In this document: piece after piece, positions 34,602 to 43,329 of the stretch
How the letters are laid out: each line of letters starts with the position of its first letter
How positions within the stretch are numbered: the first letter of the stretch is position 1
Assembly: GCA_965233625.1 (NCBI GenBank)
Contig: OZ247499.1
Coordinates: forward strand, 4,960,001 to 5,024,000
Direction: 5' to 3'
DNA from: G965233625 sp965233625
Lineage (GTDB): Bacteria; Planctomycetota; Planctomycetia; Pirellulales; Pirellulaceae
Length of the DNA stretch: 64,000 nucleotides
Translations under genes and position numbers: made by a program
Notes under the pieces: generated by a model
What the model was told of the DNA's origin: nothing
Seen by the model: the letters and a program-made list of their open reading frames with translations, nothing else
The model's database searches: none

Positions 34602-34766
34602 TCCCCTCGCCCCTCCGGGGAGAGGGCTAGGGTGAGGGGGTACAACCTTCATTAAAGAAATGCGACGAAGCGTCACCAAGTAGTTGAAGCAGAACCGCAA
34701 AACCTGCAACGGACGGAAAACTGCTTCCCCTCACCCCGGCCCTCTCCCCAAAGGGGTGAGGGGGCG
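34602..34766. repeat. Inverted-repeat element, family C copy 2
   Basis: Arms at 34602-34648 and 34727-34766 in inverted orientation; each has a GC-rich palindrome (CCCCTCCGGGG; CCCCAAAGGGG) and the GTGAGGGGG / CCCCTCACCC pair. The interior of about 80 bases differs from copy 1. It lies between the oxidoreductase and the rhomboid gene. Confidence 0.8.
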
Positions 34767-34795
34767 AAAACTTCCTCTTTGGTCTGGCTCTACTT

Positions 34796-35797
34796 ATGCG
34801 ACAAATTGGCGCTCTGGATAAAGCCAGTGAGGCACAGCGGTTCTGTGCGTATCTATTAACGCAGGGGATTGACGCACAGGCGGAACAGGCGGGCGACGCC
34901 TGGGAAATCTGGGTCCGGGATGAGAATCAGCTGGACGCGGCCGACGAAGAACTCAAGCAGTTCAAGGTAGATCCAGAAGCGCCGAAATACGCATCAGCCG
35001 TGAAACAGGCCGAAGGCATCGAGCGCGAGCGGGCGAAGAAGCTGGCCGCCGCCCGCAAAAACATGGTCAACATCCAGAGCACCTGGGGCCGCGCGATGCC
35101 AGGTCAGGGGCCAAAGAAGTGCCCGTTGACGGTGGCTATCATCGCTGTGTCCGTGGTGATCTTTGTGGCGCACATCACCGACATTGGTGGTTTCTTTTAC
35201 CGGCATCTGGAGTTTGCCGACCGAATCCAGTTTGTGGACCGGTTGGTGGAGAACGAAGACGGTGATCTGATGAAGGTCGCCGCTCTCAACCCCGATTCGG
35301 TCTCCGACCGGCTGGTGAACATCCGCCAGGGTGAAGTCTGGCGGTTGTTGACGCCCACGTTGCTACACTACGACTTCCTGCACATCTTCTTCAACGCCTA
35401 CATGATGTATTACCTGGGCGGGCAGGTTGAAAACTACTACGGCAGATGGCGGTATGGGCTGCTGGTGGTGGCCCTTGGTTTAACGGCAGTGCTTGTCCAG
35501 TGCCTGATGCCGGCGGAACTGCCGTTGGGCATACCGGGCGGCAGTGCGTTTGGCGGCGGGTTATCCGGCGTTGTGTTCGGGCTGTTCGGTTTCATGTGGG
35601 TGAAGATGAACACGCAGCCTTCGGCGGGTTTCTTCATGTCGCCGTTTCTGATTGTAATTATGTTCGGCCAGTTCTTTCTGGGAATCACGGGCATCCTGGA
35701 TAGCATCATTCAGACAAACATCGCCCACTGGGCCCACGGTGGCGGCCTCATCGCGGGGATCGTCATCGCCTATATCCACGCCCAACTGCGACGGTAA
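34796..35797 (+). CDS. Rhomboid-family intramembrane serine protease
   Basis: A 333-residue protein. The cytosolic N-terminus (1-105) resembles the GlpG-type small domain (FCAYLLTQGIDAQAEQ, WEIWVRDENQ) followed by a charged helix. The membrane domain (about 110-330) has HIFFN (His196, Asn200: oxyanion side), GGGLSG with catalytic Ser257, and AHWAHGGG with catalytic His314. All catalytic residues are present. It cleaves membrane-protein substrates within the bilayer; the substrate is unknown. Starts about 30 bases after a repeat and is closed by a hairpin. Confidence 0.92.
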   Translation: MRQIGALDKASEAQRFCAYLLTQGIDAQAEQAGDAWEIWVRDENQLDAADEELKQFKVDPEAPKYASAVKQAEGIERERAKKLAAARKNMVNIQSTWGRAMPGQGPKKCPLTVAIIAVSVVIFVAHITDIGGFFYRHLEFADRIQFVDRLVENEDGDLMKVAALNPDSVSDRLVNIRQGEVWRLLTPTLLHYDFLHIFFNAYMMYYLGGQVENYYGRWRYGLLVVALGLTAVLVQCLMPAELPLGIPGGSAFGGGLSGVVFGLFGFMWVKMNTQPSAGFFMSPFLIVIMFGQFFLGITGILDSIIQTNIAHWAHGGGLIAGIVIAYIHAQLRR

Positions 35798-35856
35798 CCC
35801 GGACGCGGGTTGCCTGTGGCGTGGTTATCCGAAAGGCTCCCGTGCCAGCGCCAATC

Positions 35857-35880
35857 GCCGGCGGGTACGCCGGCTTCTTC
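35857..35880 (+). terminator. Hairpin after the rhomboid gene
   Basis: A perfect 7-bp GC stem GCCGGCG / CGCCGGC (35857-35863, 35868-35874), 4-base loop, then TTCTTC. The 364-base gap from 35798 to 36161 holds this hairpin and the promoter of the next operon; no gene was seen in it. Confidence 0.55.
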
Positions 35881-36054
35881 CCCTGTTAAACCCTTTTACA
35901 GCGCCCTTCCGCTGTTAAGGTTTGAGGTTAGACTGGTGGTTTGAAAAATTCAGAACGGTCTTTAAAGAACAATACGCTTGGCGAGGCGGGGAAAGTTTTG
36001 TCAGTTATTGTTCAGAAAGCGCAAGTTTCTTGACCGAAGACCCTAACCAGGTAT

Positions 36055-36083
36055 TTGTGAACCGTGGTGGGTAAACTTACAAT
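36055..36083 (+). promoter_or_regulatory. Sigma-70-like promoter of the hpf-pts operon
   Basis: TTGTGA (36055-36060), 17-base spacer, TACAAT (36078-36083), giving a leader of about 70 bases before the GTG at 36162. No sigma-54 element (GG-N10-GC pattern TGGCAC/TTGCA) was found, although hpf-ptsN genes are next to rpoN in many bacteria. Confidence 0.5.
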
Positions 36084-36161
36084 ATGGGATACGAAGAAAC
36101 CTGCAACGACTCTACGAGTTACGCCCCCATAGCTTTTTGAGATGTTCGAGGAGAACTGCCT

Positions 36162-36500
36162 GTGCAGATCAATATTTCCACCCGTCATGGCGACATTAGT
36201 AGCGACTCTCACAGCCGGATCGAGGAAAAAGCCGGAAAGCTTCCCCGTTACTTTGACCGCCTGACGGCAGTGAATGTAACGATCGACATGGAGCACAAAG
36301 AGGAAGTCAACGTCGAAATCTGCGCATCGGCGGAACATCACGACGACTTCGTCGCGACCGCCGGCGGAACCAACGTGATTGCTGCCTACGACGCCGCCGC
36401 CAACAAACTCGAAAAGCAACTGCGCCGTTATAAGGATAAACTGACGGGGCACCGCCAGACCGGCTCCAAGCACATCGAACCGGGCACAGGCGACGAGTAA
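36162..36500 (+). CDS. hpf: Ribosome hibernation-promoting factor (short HPF/YfiA)
   Basis: A 112-residue protein with the HPF fold: MQINISTRHGDISSDSHSRIEEKAGKL split by the first helix, then VNVTIDMEHKEEVNVEI and a second helix (YDAAANKLEKQLRRYKDKL) ending in a short charged tail. The family binds the 30S decoding region and inactivates ribosomes during starvation. The start is GTG, with GAGGAG 8 bases before it. First gene of the hpf-ptsN-ptsH-ptsI cluster, an arrangement related to the rpoN-hpf-ptsN operon of proteobacteria, without rpoN here. Confidence 0.92.
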   Translation: MQINISTRHGDISSDSHSRIEEKAGKLPRYFDRLTAVNVTIDMEHKEEVNVEICASAEHHDDFVATAGGTNVIAAYDAAANKLEKQLRRYKDKLTGHRQTGSKHIEPGTGDE

Positions 36501-36647
36501 GCTGCTGACCTATCATTACATACACACATTCAGGCCGGTTCAGCTTCGGCGCGCCGGCCGTTCCTACCACTAACCGCCCCCAAGCAACGCCGGCACACAT
36601 TGATCCATTCGCGCGTGTGCTGATCTTTTTTTCAGGAATCCACGGCT

Positions 36648-37124
36648 ATGAAATTCAGCAGCTTTGTGAACCCCGGATCTATCCGCGCTTCACTCGCTTC
36701 GGAAGACAAAGAAAGCGTTATTCGCGAACTCGTCCAGGGTCTGGTAGACGCTGGTGAGATTCCAAACGCTGATCTCGAAGGCATTTTCGAAGCGATCATG
36801 AAGCGTGAAGAGCTGGGCAGTACGGGCATCGGTCGTGGCGTGGCAGTGCCCCACACCAAACACGCCAGCGTTGACAAGCTGGTCGGGACCGTGGGCGTCA
36901 GCACCGAAGGCGTCGACTTTAACAGTCTCGACGGAGAAAAGGTGCATCTGCTGTTCCTGCTGATCTCTCCGCCAGACCGCCCCGGCGACCATCTCCGCGC
37001 GCTCGAAAACATCTCGAAACAGCTCCGCGACGACACCTTCTGCCGCTTCCTCAAGCAGTCGAAATCCACTGAAGACATCCAGCAGCTTCTTGAAGAAGCT
37101 GACAACAATCAGTTTGCCACCTGA
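36648..37124 (+). CDS. ptsN: PTS EIIA-Ntr protein (PtsN)
   Basis: A 158-residue EIIA of the nitrogen-regulatory type, with phosphoacceptor His69 in GRGVAVPHTKH. Full length for the family. In PTS-Ntr it receives phosphate from HPr and controls targets such as potassium transport or sigma-54 functions; targets here are unknown. AGGA lies 10 bases before the ATG. Followed by HPr and Enzyme I, which would supply its phosphate. There is a paralogue with an added zinc ribbon at 32.8 kb. Confidence 0.93.
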   Translation: MKFSSFVNPGSIRASLASEDKESVIRELVQGLVDAGEIPNADLEGIFEAIMKREELGSTGIGRGVAVPHTKHASVDKLVGTVGVSTEGVDFNSLDGEKVHLLFLLISPPDRPGDHLRALENISKQLRDDTFCRFLKQSKSTEDIQQLLEEADNNQFAT

Positions 37125-37271
37125 TCTGATTTCCGCCGCGCTCCAGCACGCCGCGTGCGGCCGGTCGCCGCGGCAATGTGCCAGCGGGAATGCTGCGGAT
37201 ATGTTTTTGCGAACATGATCCTGCGAACGAGTTTCTGCAAACAAGGATGCCGCACAGCAGAAGTGAATGCC

Positions 37272-37586
37272 ATGACCAACGGAACTGTGTCTCGCGACAT
37301 GAAAATCACCAACGAGCAGGGTCTGCACATGCGGCCCGCTCTGCTGATCATGAAGCTGGCTGAAAAGTATGCAAGCGATATTTCGCTGACCAAAGACAAT
37401 CAGCGCGTCAGCGCCAAGAGCGTGATCTCTATCATGACGCTGGCCGCCACACAGGGCTCCACCGTTACGATTGAAGCGACCGGCCCGGACGCGGCCGAAG
37501 CGGTCGAAGCCGTGGCAGCCATTGTGAACGACGGTTTTGACGAAGCTGACAATCCGGCTGAGGATTCACAACAGGCCGGTCCTTAA
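37272..37586 (+). CDS. ptsH: Phosphocarrier protein HPr
   Basis: A 104-residue HPr. Phosphoacceptor His19 lies in GLHMRPA. Ser50 in VSAKSVISIM, 31 residues on, corresponds to Ser46 of Gram-positive HPr, so HPr kinase control is possible. The family core ends near residue 90, followed by a short acidic tail. ATG at 37272 is chosen because the fold begins there; the open frame upstream (from 37155) is cysteine-rich nonsense. It lies 147 bases after ptsN and 88 bases before ptsI. Confidence 0.93.
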   Translation: MTNGTVSRDMKITNEQGLHMRPALLIMKLAEKYASDISLTKDNQRVSAKSVISIMTLAATQGSTVTIEATGPDAAEAVEAVAAIVNDGFDEADNPAEDSQQAGP

Positions 37587-37674
37587 CTTTAAGCGCCGCG
37601 ATCGTAGCGTAACGCCTGGCGAAAATACCGGCCGCCGTTCGTTGGCAGACGACCTACAAGGCGAGCCGCCTGCC

Positions 37675-39420
37675 ATGCGAAATCTGAAAGGCATCCCTGT
37701 TTCACCCGGCATCGCCATTGGCGAAGCGCTGATCGTGGACCAGCAGGGCTTTCGCATCTCCCGCCGCTACATCCCTCCGGCCCGCATCGAAAAGGAATGC
37801 GACCGCTTCCGCAACGCCGTTGATGGCGTCGCCGCGACGATGGAGGAGAACCGCCTGAAGGTGCAGCAGCAGATCGGCCCGCACTACGGAGCCATCTTCG
37901 CCGCCCATCTAGAGATGCTCCGCGATCAGCAGTTGCAGAGCGGCATCATTGAGCTGATTCAGAAGAAGTCGTACTCCGCCGAATACGCCACCAGCACCGT
38001 GCTGCGACGTTACGCGCAGGTGTTTGAATCTCTCGAAGACGCGTACATCTCGCAGCGCGCTGATGATATCTACGACATCGAAAAGCACATCCTCCGCGAG
38101 CTTATGGGCGGGCGCCGTCAGGATATTGCCGGGCTGACAACCCCGGTGATCGTCCTCGCCCACGATCTCACGCCCAGCGAAACGGCGCAGCTCGACCCGG
38201 AGTTTGTCAAAGGCTTTGTCACCGAAGCCGGCGGCCTGGGCGGGCATACGGCGATTGTGGCTGAAGCGCTCGGCATCCCGGCTGTTGTCGGCGCCGGGCG
38301 GTTTCTCACCAAGGTGACGGGCGGCGATCTGATTGTGATCGACGGCGACGCGGGCCAGGTGATCGTGCAGCCCGACGAACCCACCGTCGAGCGTTTCAAA
38401 GAACAAAGCCAGCAGCAACGCGAGCATTATCAGCAACTTGCCGCGCTCCGCGACCTTCCTGCCAAAACCACCTGCGGCGTGAAGATCAAGCTGGGCGCCA
38501 ATATCGAATTCCCGCGCGAAGTAGACGCGTGCATCGAAAACGGCGCCAGTTCCATCGGCCTGTACCGCACGGAGTTTCTCTACCTCAACCGCGAAACCGA
38601 TCCTACTGAGGACGAACAGTTCGAGGCCTACGCGCAGGTGGTCCAGGCCATGCCCGACCGGCCCGTTGTGTTCCGCACCCTTGACCTTGGCGCCGACAAG
38701 ATGCGGCAACTGCCCGACCGCGTCGAAGAACGCAACCCGTTTCTAGGCCTACGCAGCATCCGTCTTTCGCTGCAGAACCCGGAATCGTTCCTCGTTCAGC
38801 TCCGTGCGATTCTCCGCGCCAGCGCGCTCGGCGCCGTGTGGGTGATGTTCCCGCTGATCTCCACCGTGCACGAGCTCCGCAAAGCCCGTGAGCTGCTATG
38901 TCAGGCGATGGATCAGCTGGATCAGGAAGGCATCGCCTTCGACCGCGACGTCAAAATAGGCATGATGGTCGAATCGCCCGCGGCCGTGGTGATGCTGGAC
39001 CGTTTCCTGCCGCTGGTGGACTTTCTCAGCATCGGCACCAACGACCTGATTCAATACGCCCTGGCCGTCGATCGCAGCAACAAAGACGTCGCCGATCTCT
39101 ATCGCGCGGCCGATCCTGCGGTGCTGCGGATGATCCGCACCGTGGTCGAGCAGGCCGGCGCCGCCGGGAAGCCCGTGAATCTATGCGGCCAGATGAGCGC
39201 CAGCTCAATGTTCGTCATGTTGTTGCTTGGGCTGGGGTTACGCGGCCTCAGTGTTCCACCGGTCGCCATCCCGGAGATCAAAAAGCTGTGTCGAAGCGTT
39301 TCCATCCAGGAATGCGAACACGTCGCCAACCGCGTGATGCAGATGGACACACCGCACGAAATCGAAGCATGCCTGCTCGAAGAACTGCAACGCATCTCCC
39401 CACGGTTGACGATGGATTAA
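37675..39420 (+). CDS. ptsI: PTS Enzyme I (phosphoenolpyruvate-protein phosphotransferase)
   Basis: A 581-residue Enzyme I, which takes phosphate from phosphoenolpyruvate and passes it to HPr. The N-terminal part (1-220) has KGIPVSPGIAIGEA and the phosphohistidine loop GGLGGHTAIVAEALGIPAV (His191). The C-terminal PEP-binding barrel has LYRTEFLYL, MVESPAAVVMLD, FLSIGTNDLIQYALAVDR and the cysteine of LCGQMSAS, where GQ replaces the more usual GE. It lacks the GAF domain of PtsP, so it is the sugar-PTS type even though no permease is nearby. ATG at 37675. Last gene of the cluster. Confidence 0.94.
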   Translation: MRNLKGIPVSPGIAIGEALIVDQQGFRISRRYIPPARIEKECDRFRNAVDGVAATMEENRLKVQQQIGPHYGAIFAAHLEMLRDQQLQSGIIELIQKKSYSAEYATSTVLRRYAQVFESLEDAYISQRADDIYDIEKHILRELMGGRRQDIAGLTTPVIVLAHDLTPSETAQLDPEFVKGFVTEAGGLGGHTAIVAEALGIPAVVGAGRFLTKVTGGDLIVIDGDAGQVIVQPDEPTVERFKEQSQQQREHYQQLAALRDLPAKTTCGVKIKLGANIEFPREVDACIENGASSIGLYRTEFLYLNRETDPTEDEQFEAYAQVVQAMPDRPVVFRTLDLGADKMRQLPDRVEERNPFLGLRSIRLSLQNPESFLVQLRAILRASALGAVWVMFPLISTVHELRKARELLCQAMDQLDQEGIAFDRDVKIGMMVESPAAVVMLDRFLPLVDFLSIGTNDLIQYALAVDRSNKDVADLYRAADPAVLRMIRTVVEQAGAAGKPVNLCGQMSASSMFVMLLLGLGLRGLSVPPVAIPEIKKLCRSVSIQECEHVANRVMQMDTPHEIEACLLEELQRISPRLTMD

Positions 39421-39478
39421 GGGCAGTGGAGCGCTGGGTGCAGAAATTATGTTGTGGCAACAACACAATCCCTCTTCG

Positions 39479-39750
39479 GCCCTCCGGGCATTGGTATCTA
39501 CACAAGTTTTTTGCTCGCGCACATTAACCCGAAGCGCAAGCGAGGGGCGGTTGATTGAGTGCTTAAAACAAGGCGTTTTGGCGGACTAGCTTCGAATCGA
39601 GAGTTTTCCTGACGGGCCATTTCTGCTCAGCGCGGGACGCCCCTCGCTTGCGCTTCGGGTTAGTGTTCCGTCCTTCGAATAAAGCTCTCAAGCTACTTCA
39701 CCTTATCCAGGTTTCGACTTGTGTAGATACCAATGCCCTCCGGGGAGAAG
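39479..39750. repeat. Nested inverted-repeat element, family B copy 4 (MITE-like)
   Basis: About 270 bp. Outer arms of 19 bases at 39488-39506 and 39718-39736 are exact reverse complements (TTGGTATCTACACAAG core). Inner arms of 25 bases at 39525-39549 and 39638-39662 are exact reverse complements too (TAACCCGAAGCGCAAGCG start). The best preserved nested copy. It dominates the 686-base gap 39421-40106, which has no gene. Confidence 0.85.
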
Positions 39751-39820
39751 ACCTTCTTTTAAGCCACAAGAAGCTTTTGTCTGTCCGGTTTACGCTCCGC
39801 AAAGCGTTGATGAAGGATGC

Positions 39821-39862
39821 TGCCCCCTCACCCTAACCCTCTCCCCAAGGGGCGAGGGGACC
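39821..39862. repeat. Family C repeat, single arm
   Basis: One arm only, with CCCCTCACCCTAACCCTC and the small palindrome CCCCAAGGGG, matching the right arm of copy 1. The bases 39863-40106 that follow contain no gene I can support and presumably hold the promoter of the phosphatase gene. Confidence 0.75.
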
Positions 39863-40106
39863 AGATGTAGCGATTAGATAACGCCACAACATTGGATCTG
39901 CTCCCTGTGTCGTTGTTTAGTTGACGTCCTCCGCCTTTCCGACCTACAATCGGTCGTGTCGATATGTGGAAAATCCGCCCTTGCTGGCGAGTGATCCTAC
40001 ATGACGATGCCTGTCTATCTAAAGCCTGCAAACTTCGTCATTTAACACCTTCCTAGTGCGCTTCCGCTGCGGTGATTGCCGCGTGGCAGGGGATAACACT
40101 GTCGCG

Positions 40107-41813
40107 ATGAACGCCTTTTTTGTGTCGAACGACGGCCCCAATCCTGGCAAACGCTACACGCTGCAGGAAGGCGCCTCGCTGGTGGGCCGCCACCCGGATT
40201 GCCAGATTGTGGTCGATGTTGGCGCCGTCAGCCGCAAACACGCTCAGGTGCTGCATCAGGACGACGCCTACTTCCTGGAAGATCTCAAGAGTCGTAATGG
40301 CACCTTCCTGAACGACCAGATGGTGACCGGCAAACAGCGGCTCAAACACGGCGACACGGTCCGCGTCTGCGACATTACCTTCCGCTTTGAAGAGTCACGC
40401 CCCGGCGTGCAGACGCCGCCAGAACCGGTGCCCATTACTGAAAGCAGCTACCGCTCGAACCGTGGTTCGCATACGGTGCTGGTGGACGATACCGGCCGGT
40501 CGGATTCGGCTTCGTCCATCATGTCGAAGCTGGATGTCTCTGCCTCACGCGGATATGTCGAAGTTAGTTCCAGCCCCGAAGCCAAGCTGGCAGCGCTGCT
40601 GGAAATGACGCGCAGCATGGCGCAGAAAGTCGCTCTAGACGATGTGCTGCCTCAGGTCATCGACTGCCTGTTCAAAATCTTTGTGCAGGCGGATCGCGGC
40701 TTCATTGTGATGGAGACAGACGACGGCGCCCTGGCGCCGATGTGGACACGCACCCGGCGCGGTGACGACGACGAAACTATCCGCATCAGCCGCACGATTG
40801 TGAAGCAGGTGATGGAGAATCAGGAAGCGATTCTCTCGGCGGACGCCGCCAACGACGCGCGGTTTGAAATGAGCGAAAGCGTCGCCGACTTCCGCATCCG
40901 TTCCATGATGTGCGCGCCGCTGGTGGATCTGGATGGCAAGTCGATTGGCGTGCTGCAGATTGATACGCTGGATCAGAGTAAACGCTTTAGTGTGAACGAT
41001 CTGGAAGTGCTTGCCAGTGTCGCGATGCAGGCTTCCATCGCCATTGACAACGCCAGCCTCTACGAACGCGAAGTGCAGCGCCGCGAGATCGAGCGCGATC
41101 TGGCTCTGGCCCACAATGTGCAACAGGGTTTCCTGCCAGACGGCGCCCCGCTGTGCGAAGGCTATGACTTCTACGACTACTACCACGCGGCACATCACAT
41201 CGGGGGCGACTATTACGACTACGTCCAGCTACCCGACGGCCGGATTGCGGTGATCGTGGCCGACGTTACCGGACACGGCATTGCGGCGGCGATGCTGGTG
41301 GGCAAACTCTCTGCCGAAGCGCGGTTCTCGCTGGCCGTTGAGCCCGATCCGGCCAAGGCGGTGGACCGGCTTAACGATGCCATGTGCCGCATCCCGGTGG
41401 ATAAATTCGTCACGATGATTCTGGTCGTGTTTGATCCTTCCACGCACGAAGCCACCATCGTCAACGCGGGTCACATGGCGCCCATTCACCGCCGCGCCGA
41501 TGGCACGCTAGAAGAGCCTGGCGCCGGGATCGCCGGTCTGCCGCTGGGCATTGTCGCCGGCCGGGAGTACGGCAAAGAAAGCATCCGCATTGCACGTGGC
41601 GAACAACTCACGCTGTACACCGATGGCATCAGCGAGTGCATTGATTCCAGCGGAAAGATGTACTCGATAGAACGGCTGCACCAGCTGATAGGCAGCGCGC
41701 CGGATTCAACCCCTGCCGAAACCGGCGCGATGATAACCGCCGACGTCAAGAAATATCTCGGCGACGGCGAACAGGAAGACGACATGTGCCTAGTCTGCTG
41801 CGGCAGAGTTTAA
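40107..41813 (+). CDS. FHA-GAF-PPM (SpoIIE-type) serine phosphatase
   Basis: A 568-residue cytosolic signalling protein. Residues about 5-95 are an FHA domain (GASLVGRHPDCQIVV, VSRKHAQV, LKSRNGTFLN) that binds phosphothreonine. Residues about 160-320 are a GAF domain. Residues about 345-565 are a PPM/SpoIIE-type phosphatase: LAHNVQQGFLP, GGDYYDYVQL, VADVTGHGIAAAML and LYTDGISECID with metal-binding aspartates. It probably dephosphorylates an anti-anti-sigma factor or reverses a Hanks kinase; a kinase is encoded at 22-24 kb, though not adjacent. ATG at 40107 is preferred over an upstream GTG, since the FHA domain begins just after it. Monocistronic. Confidence 0.92.
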   Translation: MNAFFVSNDGPNPGKRYTLQEGASLVGRHPDCQIVVDVGAVSRKHAQVLHQDDAYFLEDLKSRNGTFLNDQMVTGKQRLKHGDTVRVCDITFRFEESRPGVQTPPEPVPITESSYRSNRGSHTVLVDDTGRSDSASSIMSKLDVSASRGYVEVSSSPEAKLAALLEMTRSMAQKVALDDVLPQVIDCLFKIFVQADRGFIVMETDDGALAPMWTRTRRGDDDETIRISRTIVKQVMENQEAILSADAANDARFEMSESVADFRIRSMMCAPLVDLDGKSIGVLQIDTLDQSKRFSVNDLEVLASVAMQASIAIDNASLYEREVQRREIERDLALAHNVQQGFLPDGAPLCEGYDFYDYYHAAHHIGGDYYDYVQLPDGRIAVIVADVTGHGIAAAMLVGKLSAEARFSLAVEPDPAKAVDRLNDAMCRIPVDKFVTMILVVFDPSTHEATIVNAGHMAPIHRRADGTLEEPGAGIAGLPLGIVAGREYGKESIRIARGEQLTLYTDGISECIDSSGKMYSIERLHQLIGSAPDSTPAETGAMITADVKKYLGDGEQEDDMCLVCCGRV

Positions 41814-41882
41814 GCCGGCAGAATCACCGGCCGGGTCAACGCCCTGCGGACTTCCAGGATAGTTTTTTCGTCTCTGTCACAG

Positions 41883-43271
41883 CTACCCGATCAGTTCGGG
41901 AATCAGCTCCCCGCCGAACTGCGATAGCTGCTTGAAGCGGCCGGCGTGGAAGTAGGTGAGTTTGTTGTCGTTCAGGCCCAGCAGATGCATCATGGTGACG
42001 TGGACGTCGCGGATGGGGTGCACGGTTTCGACTGCTTCGGCGCCGATTTCATCCGTGGCGCCGACGACCGCGCCGCGTTTGACGCCGCCGCCTGCCAGCC
42101 ACATGTTCATCGCGTCGGCATTGTGTCCGCGACCGATAGAGGTCACGCCGCCGCGGTAGTTGTTGTCCGGTGTGCGGCCGAATTCGCCCGTCCAGATCAC
42201 CAGCGTTTCATCCAGCATGCCACGGGCCTTCAGATCTTTGATCAGGGCGGCGATGGGCTGATCGACGCTGGCGATGCGTGACGAATGCCCTTTCTCCAGA
42301 TAGTCGTGACTATCCCATCCGCCAGAGAAAATCTGCACGAAGCGGACGCCCTGCTCCACCAGGCGGCGGGCCATCAGGCACTGACGACCGAAGGCGGCGG
42401 TTTCTTTACGGTCAAAGCCGTAGGCGGTTTTCAGGTGTTGCGGTTCGCTGTCGATATCGACAATGCCCGGCACCGACATCTGCATGCGGTACGCCAGCTC
42501 ATAGCTTTCCATCCGCGACTTCAGTTCCGCATGTTGCGGATGGGCGGCAGCGTGCATCGCGTTCAGCTCCGCCAGCTGGTCGAGGGCGGCGCGTTGATGC
42601 TTGCGGGTTTTGTACTTGGGCGGATGCAGGTTCAGAATGGGCGAACCATTGGACCGCAGCCGGGTGCCCTGATAGTGCGCCGGCAGGAAACCATTGGTCC
42701 AGTTCGCCGGCCCGGCCTGGGGCATCGCCAGTTCTGTCATCACGACGTAGCCGGGCAGGTTCTGATTCTCACTGCCCAGGCCATACGTCGCCCAGGCGCC
42801 AAGCCCCGGATCGCCGCCCAGGCGGCTGCCGGTGTTCATGTGCAACAGGGCTTCGGGGTGGTTCAGCGATTCCGCTTTGCAGCCGCGATAGACACAAAGC
42901 TCGTCCGCCACGGCAGGGTCCGCCAGAAACTTCCACTGGTCAGACATCTCAATGCCGGCGTTGCCCACTTTGCGGGACTTAAACGGACTGCCCACGTAGA
43001 AGCGTTTGCCATTGGCCAGACCGGCCGTGCGCTTCGATTCCTTCAGATGCAGCGCATTCAGCTTCGGCTTCGGGTCGAAAGTGTCAACGTGCGAAGGCCC
43101 ACCTTCCATAAACAGCATGATGACCGCTTTGGCCTTGGCCGGATGCATCGGCGGCTTCGGCGAAAGCGGCCCGGCAGGTTTCTTTTCCGCCGCTTGCAGG
43201 TCAGTTAACGCCAGGGCGCCAAGCGAAGAACCTAAGCCAAAGAGGAATTCGCGGCGTGGTAGAGAGGCCAT
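41883..43271 (-). CDS. DUF1501 protein with Tat signal
   Basis: A 462-residue protein of the DUF1501 family, sulfatase-like in fold. The N-terminus has a twin-arginine signal (RREFLFGLGSSLGALALT), so it is exported folded. Family blocks: AVIMLFMEGGPSHVDTFDPK, RLVEQGVRFVQIFSGGWDSH, ETLVIWTGEFGRTPDNN, GRGHNADAMNMWLAGGGVK and VHPIRDVHVTMMHLLGL. Function is not established. In planctomycetes it is nearly always paired with a PSD1/DUF1549/DUF1553 protein, as here: it follows that gene after 58 bases and is last in the sigma-FecR-PSD1-DUF1501 operon. Confidence 0.92.
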   Translation of the reverse strand: MASLPRREFLFGLGSSLGALALTDLQAAEKKPAGPLSPKPPMHPAKAKAVIMLFMEGGPSHVDTFDPKPKLNALHLKESKRTAGLANGKRFYVGSPFKSRKVGNAGIEMSDQWKFLADPAVADELCVYRGCKAESLNHPEALLHMNTGSRLGGDPGLGAWATYGLGSENQNLPGYVVMTELAMPQAGPANWTNGFLPAHYQGTRLRSNGSPILNLHPPKYKTRKHQRAALDQLAELNAMHAAAHPQHAELKSRMESYELAYRMQMSVPGIVDIDSEPQHLKTAYGFDRKETAAFGRQCLMARRLVEQGVRFVQIFSGGWDSHDYLEKGHSSRIASVDQPIAALIKDLKARGMLDETLVIWTGEFGRTPDNNYRGGVTSIGRGHNADAMNMWLAGGGVKRGAVVGATDEIGAEAVETVHPIRDVHVTMMHLLGLNDNKLTYFHAGRFKQLSQFGGELIPELIG

Positions 43272-43329
43272 GATTTATCTTTCCCGTTGTGTATGTCTTA
43301 TCTGTGACTTATTTGTGTCAGCCGCAGTT

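Noticed and set aside
30577..39862. Possible CRISPR array from the recurring GC-rich motifs
   Set aside because: The copies are few, far apart and inverted, with no regular spacers and no cas genes nearby.
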